This document shows positions 61,129 to 64,000 of a DNA stretch of 64,000 nucleotides, piece after piece (the stretch's first letter is position 1; each line of letters opens with the position of its first letter). Under the pieces are notes generated by a model, which worked only from the letters and a program-made list of their open reading frames with translations, ran no database searches and was not told where the DNA came from. Position numbers and translations under genes: made by a program. The stretch comes from Mycobacterium sp. MBM (GTDB lineage Bacteria; Actinomycetota; Actinomycetes; Mycobacteriales; Mycobacteriaceae): contig JAKJHY010000020.1 in the NCBI GenBank assembly GCA_021648845.1, forward strand, positions 39,252 through 103,251, written 5' to 3'.

Positions 61129-62523
61129 ATGACAGCGGCTGAGCCCACCACCGACGGCACCTACCGGGACCGCCTCGTCGCGGTGGAACCGGGAGGCAAC
61201 GAGTTCATCTCCGAGGCCGACCGGCACGGGCGCCCCAGCCAGCTGCTGTGGACGTGGGCGTCGCCGAACCTGGAGTTCGCCACCATCTTCCTGGGAGTGC
61301 TGTCGGTCTCGTACTTCGGTATGACGTTCTGGCAGGCCGCTGCGGGCATCATCGTCGGTGCGGGGCTTGGTGCGTTGGCGCACTTCTTCCTGTCCGCGCG
61401 CGGGCCGCAACTCGGTGTCCCGCAGATGGTGATCGGCCGGTTGCCGTTCGGTTTCAAGGGCAACGCGGTGCCCTCGGTGCTGATGGCGATCACCGCCGGT
61501 GTCGGCTGGTTCGCCACCAACAGTGTCAGTGGCGCGTTCGCGCTGTCCACGTTGTTCGGTATCGCCCCGTTGCTTGCGCTGGTGTTGGTGGTGGCGGTGC
61601 AGACCGCGCTGGCCTTCTTCGGGCACAACCTGGTGCAGGCGTTCGAGCGCTGGGCGTTCCCGGTACTGGCGGTGATCTTCGCGATCGCCTCGGTGGTGAT
61701 CATGACCAAGGCCGATCTGGATGCACCTGCTGTCGAGGGCGGTGTGGGCGGTGCCGGCGGCTTTCTGCTGACCGTGGGCGCGGTCTTCGGTTACGTGGCC
61801 GGGTGGGCGCCCTATGCCGCCGATTTCAGTCGCTATCTGCCGGCCACCGTCTCCCCGGCGCGTACCGGGCTGTTCGCCGCCACGGGCTTGTTTTCCGCAT
61901 GCACCATCCTGGCGATCGTCGGCGCGGCGTCGGTCACCATCGTCACCGCGGCGACCGACAATCCGACGGATGCCTTCACGAGTTCGTTGCCCGGCTGGCT
62001 GGCGGCGGCCACGCTGCTGGCCATCGCGATCGGCGCCGTCGCGGCCAATGCCATCAACGTGTACTCGGCCGGCATGGCGTTCGTCACCACCGGGGTCACA
62101 CTGCCCGCACATACTGCCCGGGCGCTGGCCACGGTCTTTTTCGGGGTGGCCGGCTTCCTCATCGCCTGGTGGGCGCTGGCCGATGCCGCCGCCAGTTATG
62201 AGGCGTTCCTGCTGCTGATCGCCTACTGGGTCGGGCCGTGGCTCGGCGTGGTGTTCGCCGACCAGTATCTGCGCCGCGGTCACCGGGTCGACGGATTTCT
62301 CTATGATCGCAGCTACACCAACTGGCCGGGGCTGGCGTCATTCCTGATCGGCCTGGTGGTGTCGGTCTTGCTGTTCTGCAATCAGGAGAAGTTCGTGGGA
62401 TTCGTGGTGCGGGCGGTGCCGGAGTTGGGCGATATCACCTTCTTCGTCGGATTCGTGTTGGCCGCCGGCTGCTACCTGGTGTTGTGCCGGTCGAAGATCG
62501 ACGCGGAACGGGTGGCCGTGTGA
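61129..62523 (+). CDS. NCS1 purine/pyrimidine permease (cytosine permease-like)
   Basis: A 464-aa transporter with about 12 helices. The N-terminus FISEADRHGRPSQLLWTWASPNLEF is the NCS1 start, followed by GPQLGVPQMVIGRLPFGFKGN, another family signature, and WAPYAADFSRYLP. The substrate is probably cytosine or a related base because the next gene encodes a cytosine deaminase-like protein and overlaps by 4 nt. ATG 61129 is chosen; an ATG at 61015 would add a non-conserved 38-residue lead. Confidence 0.9.
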   Translation: MTAAEPTTDGTYRDRLVAVEPGGNEFISEADRHGRPSQLLWTWASPNLEFATIFLGVLSVSYFGMTFWQAAAGIIVGAGLGALAHFFLSARGPQLGVPQMVIGRLPFGFKGNAVPSVLMAITAGVGWFATNSVSGAFALSTLFGIAPLLALVLVVAVQTALAFFGHNLVQAFERWAFPVLAVIFAIASVVIMTKADLDAPAVEGGVGGAGGFLLTVGAVFGYVAGWAPYAADFSRYLPATVSPARTGLFAATGLFSACTILAIVGAASVTIVTAATDNPTDAFTSSLPGWLAAATLLAIAIGAVAANAINVYSAGMAFVTTGVTLPAHTARALATVFFGVAGFLIAWWALADAAASYEAFLLLIAYWVGPWLGVVFADQYLRRGHRVDGFLYDRSYTNWPGLASFLIGLVVSVLLFCNQEKFVGFVVRAVPELGDITFFVGFVLAAGCYLVLCRSKIDAERVAV

Positions 62524-62966
62524 ACCCTGTTGAGATGCTCGACGTCGCCGTCGAGGAAGCGCGAAAAGGGCTGGCCGAAGGCGGGATTCCGATCGGCGCG
62601 GCGCTGTTCACGACCGACGGTGTGCTGCTGGGCAGCGGGCACAACCGCCGCGTGCAGAACGACGATCCGTCGGTGCACGGCGAGACCGACGCGTTCCGCA
62701 ACGCCGGCCGCCAGCGCGACTACCGCAAGACCGTCATGGTGACGACACTGTCGCCGTGCTGGTACTGCAGCGGTCTGGTGCGCCAGTTCAACATCGGCGC
62801 CGTCGTGATCGGGGAGGCCACCACATTCTCCGGCGGGCACGACTGGCTGGCCGAGAACGGCGTGCAGGTCACGCTGCTCGACGATCAGCGGTGCGTGACC
62901 ATGATGCGCGAGTTCATCGCCGAGCATCCGGAACTGTGGAACGAGGATATCGGAGTCGCTGAATGA
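62520..62966 (+). CDS. Yeast-type cytosine deaminase
   Basis: A 148-aa zinc deaminase. Zinc ligands and the proton shuttle are in VHGETDAF (His53, Glu55) and LSPCWYC (Cys80, Cys83). The whole pattern, including GGIPIGAAL, GHNRRVQ, VVIGEATTF, DDQRCVTMMREFI and the WNEDIG tail, resembles yeast Fcy1 rather than bacterial CodA (amidohydrolase). It should convert cytosine to uracil and ammonia. The GTG start overlaps the permease stop by 4 nt, and the stop overlaps the next start by 4 nt. Confidence 0.9.
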   Translation: MNPVEMLDVAVEEARKGLAEGGIPIGAALFTTDGVLLGSGHNRRVQNDDPSVHGETDAFRNAGRQRDYRKTVMVTTLSPCWYCSGLVRQFNIGAVVIGEATTFSGGHDWLAENGVQVTLLDDQRCVTMMREFIAEHPELWNEDIGVAE

Positions 62967-63922
62967 GTGCCATTGCCACCGTTGATATCTCACGCTGGTA
63001 TGCCGGCGGGGACGATGCCGACCGACTGGCCGCCGAGGTCGACGAAGGTTTGCAGCGGGCCGGGTTCATCGTGGTGACCGGGCACGGGGTCGACGCGGAA
63101 CTGGCCGCACAGGTCCGGGCCGCGAGCCGGGAGTTCTTCGCGCTGCCCGACGAGGTCAAACAGCGCTATTCGGTGCCGGTCGGCGGTCACGGCTGGATCG
63201 GACCCGGCGCGGAGGCCAACGCCTACGCCGAGGGCACCGAGACGCCTCCGGATCTCAAGGAGAGCTTTTCCCTGGGTGCGGAAACCACGACCGGTGACCC
63301 CGAGATCGACCGAATCTGGTTCGCGCCCAATGTCTGGCCGGCCGAAGTGGCCCATCTGCAACACCTGGTCGGCGAGTACACCACCGCCATGCGCCGGCTC
63401 TCCGATGACCTGCTCGCACTGTTCGCCCGCGCGCTGGGTCTGCCCGATAACCCGTTCGCGGCGCTGGCGAGCCGGCCGACCTGGACGATGAACATCAACC
63501 ACTACCCGCCGGTGAGTGTGGTCGGGGAGCCCGAACCGGGGCAGTTCCGCATCGGTCCGCACACCGACTTCGGCACCGTCACGGTGCTCGACCGCGAACC
63601 GGGAGCCGGTGGCCTGCAGGTGTATTCGGAGGAGGCGGGCTGGGAGGACGCGCCCTGGGAGCCCGGGGCGCTGACCGTCAACATCGGTGACCTGCTGGAG
63701 TACTGGAGTGGGCGGCGCTGGCCGTCGGGGCGGCACCGGGTGCTACCACCGCAACCGCACGCCCCCGAGGAGGACCTGGTCTCGTTGATCTACTTCTACG
63801 AGGCCAACCATGATGCGGTCGTCACCCCGCTGGAGCCGCCGATCGGCCGGGTGTCCGGGCTGGACCCGGTGACCTCGTCCGATTTCATCAAGGAACGCCT
63901 GGACGCCATCACCGTCGGCTAA
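62963..63922 (+). CDS. 2OG-Fe(II) oxygenase of the isopenicillin N synthase family
   Basis: A 319-aa non-haem iron dioxygenase. The DIOX_N segment is followed by the iron triad: His200 and Asp202 (GPHTDFG) and His258 (SGRHRVLPP). The usual RxS that binds the 2OG carboxylate reads LVS (residues 272-274), so cosubstrate binding may differ. Placed after a cytosine permease and deaminase with a 4-nt overlap, a pyrimidine-base substrate (as in thymine 7-hydroxylase) is plausible but unproven. Confidence 0.87.
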   Translation: MSAIATVDISRWYAGGDDADRLAAEVDEGLQRAGFIVVTGHGVDAELAAQVRAASREFFALPDEVKQRYSVPVGGHGWIGPGAEANAYAEGTETPPDLKESFSLGAETTTGDPEIDRIWFAPNVWPAEVAHLQHLVGEYTTAMRRLSDDLLALFARALGLPDNPFAALASRPTWTMNINHYPPVSVVGEPEPGQFRIGPHTDFGTVTVLDREPGAGGLQVYSEEAGWEDAPWEPGALTVNIGDLLEYWSGRRWPSGRHRVLPPQPHAPEEDLVSLIYFYEANHDAVVTPLEPPIGRVSGLDPVTSSDFIKERLDAITVG

Positions 63923-64000
63923 CTGTCGTGACCTGAGAGGTTGTTGACGGCGCGCCTGCTTGAAATGGGGAGGACCTCCTGACGGAGTGGATGTGTCTGG
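63923..64000. other. Unassigned tail of the window
   Basis: This 78-nt stretch holds no gene I can support. It contains the small palindrome GGAGGACCTCC near 63970. It could be the start of an insertion element or an upstream region; the window ends too soon to tell. Confidence 0.3.

Overview
The window is high-GC DNA from a mycobacterium, probably a fast-growing environmental species (Mycolicibacterium type). Its gene order follows the Mycobacterium tuberculosis segment Rv2518c to Rv2466c in inverted orientation: ldtB, orn, Rv2510c, Rv2509, Rv2508c, Rv2507, Rv2506, the leucine regulon, Rv2484c-Rv2482c, Rv2478c-Rv2474c, aglA, glbO, Rv2469c, Rv2468c, pepN and Rv2466c. The H37Rv names are recalled from the protein sequences; no search was run. 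Most starts are ATG or GTG, and many neighbouring genes overlap by 4 nt.

Layout. 1-9.1 kb holds an L,D-transpeptidase cut by the window edge, small enzymes, tRNA-His, oligoribonuclease, a HerA-like ATPase, an SDR, an MFS carrier and a proline-rich membrane protein. 9.1-19.9 kb holds a TetR regulator with a paired candidate operator, then a long operon for branched-chain acid catabolism: methylcrotonyl-CoA carboxylase, acyl-CoA dehydrogenase, MaoC hydratase, CitE-like lyase, and the E1 alpha, E1 beta and E2 subunits of a branched-chain 2-oxoacid dehydrogenase. 20.1-34.1 kb is an accessory block not recalled at this place in M. tuberculosis: a secreted Gly/Ala-rich repeat protein, a four-gene peptide/nickel-type ABC importer, a bacteriophytochrome joined to a SpoIIE-type phosphatase beside a divergent STAS antagonist, a hydrolase, and a zinc-finger SDR. 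tRNA-Arg follows.

34.4-39.8 kb is a glycerolipid cassette (WS/DGAT, HAD-PlsC, PlsB). 39.8-43.6 kb is a second insertion: a CopD-CtaG membrane protein and a PknB-like PASTA kinase away from the usual pknB cluster. 43.9-52.1 kb carries SsbB, EttA, the 180-kDa-type glutamate dehydrogenase, a thioesterase, three tiny coupled repeat ORFs, and an Rv2474c-like protein. 52.3-60.9 kb carries alpha-glucosidase, truncated haemoglobin O, two HNH proteins flanking two probable cytochrome oxidase accessory subunits, PepN, a DsbA-like oxidoreductase behind a SigH-like promoter, and MgtE. 61.1-63.9 kb is a tight operon of an NCS1 permease, a yeast-type cytosine deaminase and a 2OG-Fe oxygenase.

The least expected items are the three ATGA-coupled minigenes at 51.36-51.46 kb, the phytochrome-phosphatase/STAS light-sensing module, the giant repeat protein with its only two mature cysteines at opposite ends, and two intergenic hairpins with different stems but an identical 11-nt loop motif.
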